Below are positions 63,492 to 64,000 of a stretch of 64,000 nucleotides of DNA, one piece after another. Each line of letters starts with the position of its first letter. Position 1 is the stretch's first letter. The notes under the pieces are model-generated. The model worked only from the letters and a program-made list of their open reading frames with translations, was not told where the DNA came from and ran no database searches. The stretch lies in assembly GCA_025677815.1 (NCBI GenBank), contig JAIXMP010000004.1, positions 806,001 to 870,000 on the forward strand. Direction: 5' to 3'. This stretch comes from Phascolomyces articulosus (Eukaryota; Mucoromycota; Mucoromycetes; Mucorales; Lichtheimiaceae). The translations under genes were made by a program, and so were the position numbers.

Positions 63492-64000
63492 TGTTATTTT
63501 TCGGTATTATACTAATTTTTGGAAATAAAGAGGTGCGTTTTGTTATAATAATGTTGTTATAAGCATAGACTTTTTAATTTGTTGTTGAAATATATGATGA
63601 TTGTTAAATTTTAGGATGTAAAAAGAAGTAGTTGTAATAATTTTTATAAGTTGAATGGCATGTAGTTAGTATATCAAGAATGATAAAAAGAAGAAAAGAA
63701 AAAAAAAGTATTGAAAAGAAGAAAGAAAAGAAGAAAAATTATAATCAAATATAAAAAAAGAGGAGCCTTAATCAAATTATAGCAGTAATGGAAAGGAGAT
63801 GGGGAGGCACTTTATTTTTTTTTTCGAGGCAAAGCTTCACATGTCACACGAAACTCTAATGTTGCACCGCATCCGTCATCCTTTTCTCTCTATTCTCATC
63901 ATACTCAAATGTAATTTATGCCCGCCTTTTTTTCTTTATACATATGGAATTCATGCAAAACTACTACTTCTTTATCTTTATATATATATTACTTTATCAC
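63492..64000. other. 5' flank of the coiled-coil gene
   Basis: Promoter region with an A/G-rich stretch (63680-63740) and T-runs. No gene is seen to the window end. Confidence 0.5.

Overview
This window looks like a chromosome segment of a filamentous zygomycete fungus, most likely Mucoromycota/Mucorales. It is AT-rich, and its genes are broken by many short GT-AG introns. EF-1alpha decodes to 458 residues. There is a phytoene synthase fused to a membrane cyclase-type domain, a gene architecture typical of fungi. There are also remnants of repeat-family proteins and LINE C-termini that I recognise from Mucorales genomes. Genus cannot be set from sequence alone. All exon structures were built by hand from splice signals and reading-frame continuity.

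Layout. (1) 0.9-5.3 kb, minus: a SIP5-like zinc-finger protein and an SR-protein kinase (SRPK). (2) 5.4-16 kb: a repeat island holding a broken Mutator-like transposase, a LINE C-terminal scrap, a ~200-bp tandem repeat, a 12-bp satellite, one intact gene of a putative PD-(D/E)xK family (13.1-14.0 kb) and a decayed copy of a second family of that type. (3) 16-20.9 kb: a stretch with no supportable gene. (4) 20.9-27.9 kb: a bifunctional-type carotenoid gene, a small GPI-anchored cell-surface protein, and TEF1 (EF-1alpha). (5) 29.3-43.4 kb: a second repeat island built round a large inverted repeat. Its arms are ~2.8 kb and mirror each other with no net length change (left plus right coordinate = 72249 throughout). 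They enclose a 7.4-kb spacer with a third, diverged family copy and a DUF6729-type transposon relic. The right arm alone carries a 576-bp insertion flanked by a TAG duplication. (6) 44-64 kb: ornithine decarboxylase-like, secreted GH35 beta-galactosidase, CDK7/Kin28 kinase, a LIM-domain-binding (LDB/Adn1-like) regulator, an Stc1-domain protein and a long coiled-coil protein with a dynein-adaptor CC1-box-like motif.

The single-copy genes are mostly housekeeping or regulatory and do not form an obvious cluster. The points most worth follow-up are four. The fused carotenoid enzyme keeps its phytoene synthase motifs but has lost both cyclase glutamate motifs. The inverted repeat offers an empty-site/filled-site pair. 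A lineage-specific nuclease-fold-like family recurs across both repeat islands. The ODC-like protein has a changed active-site loop.
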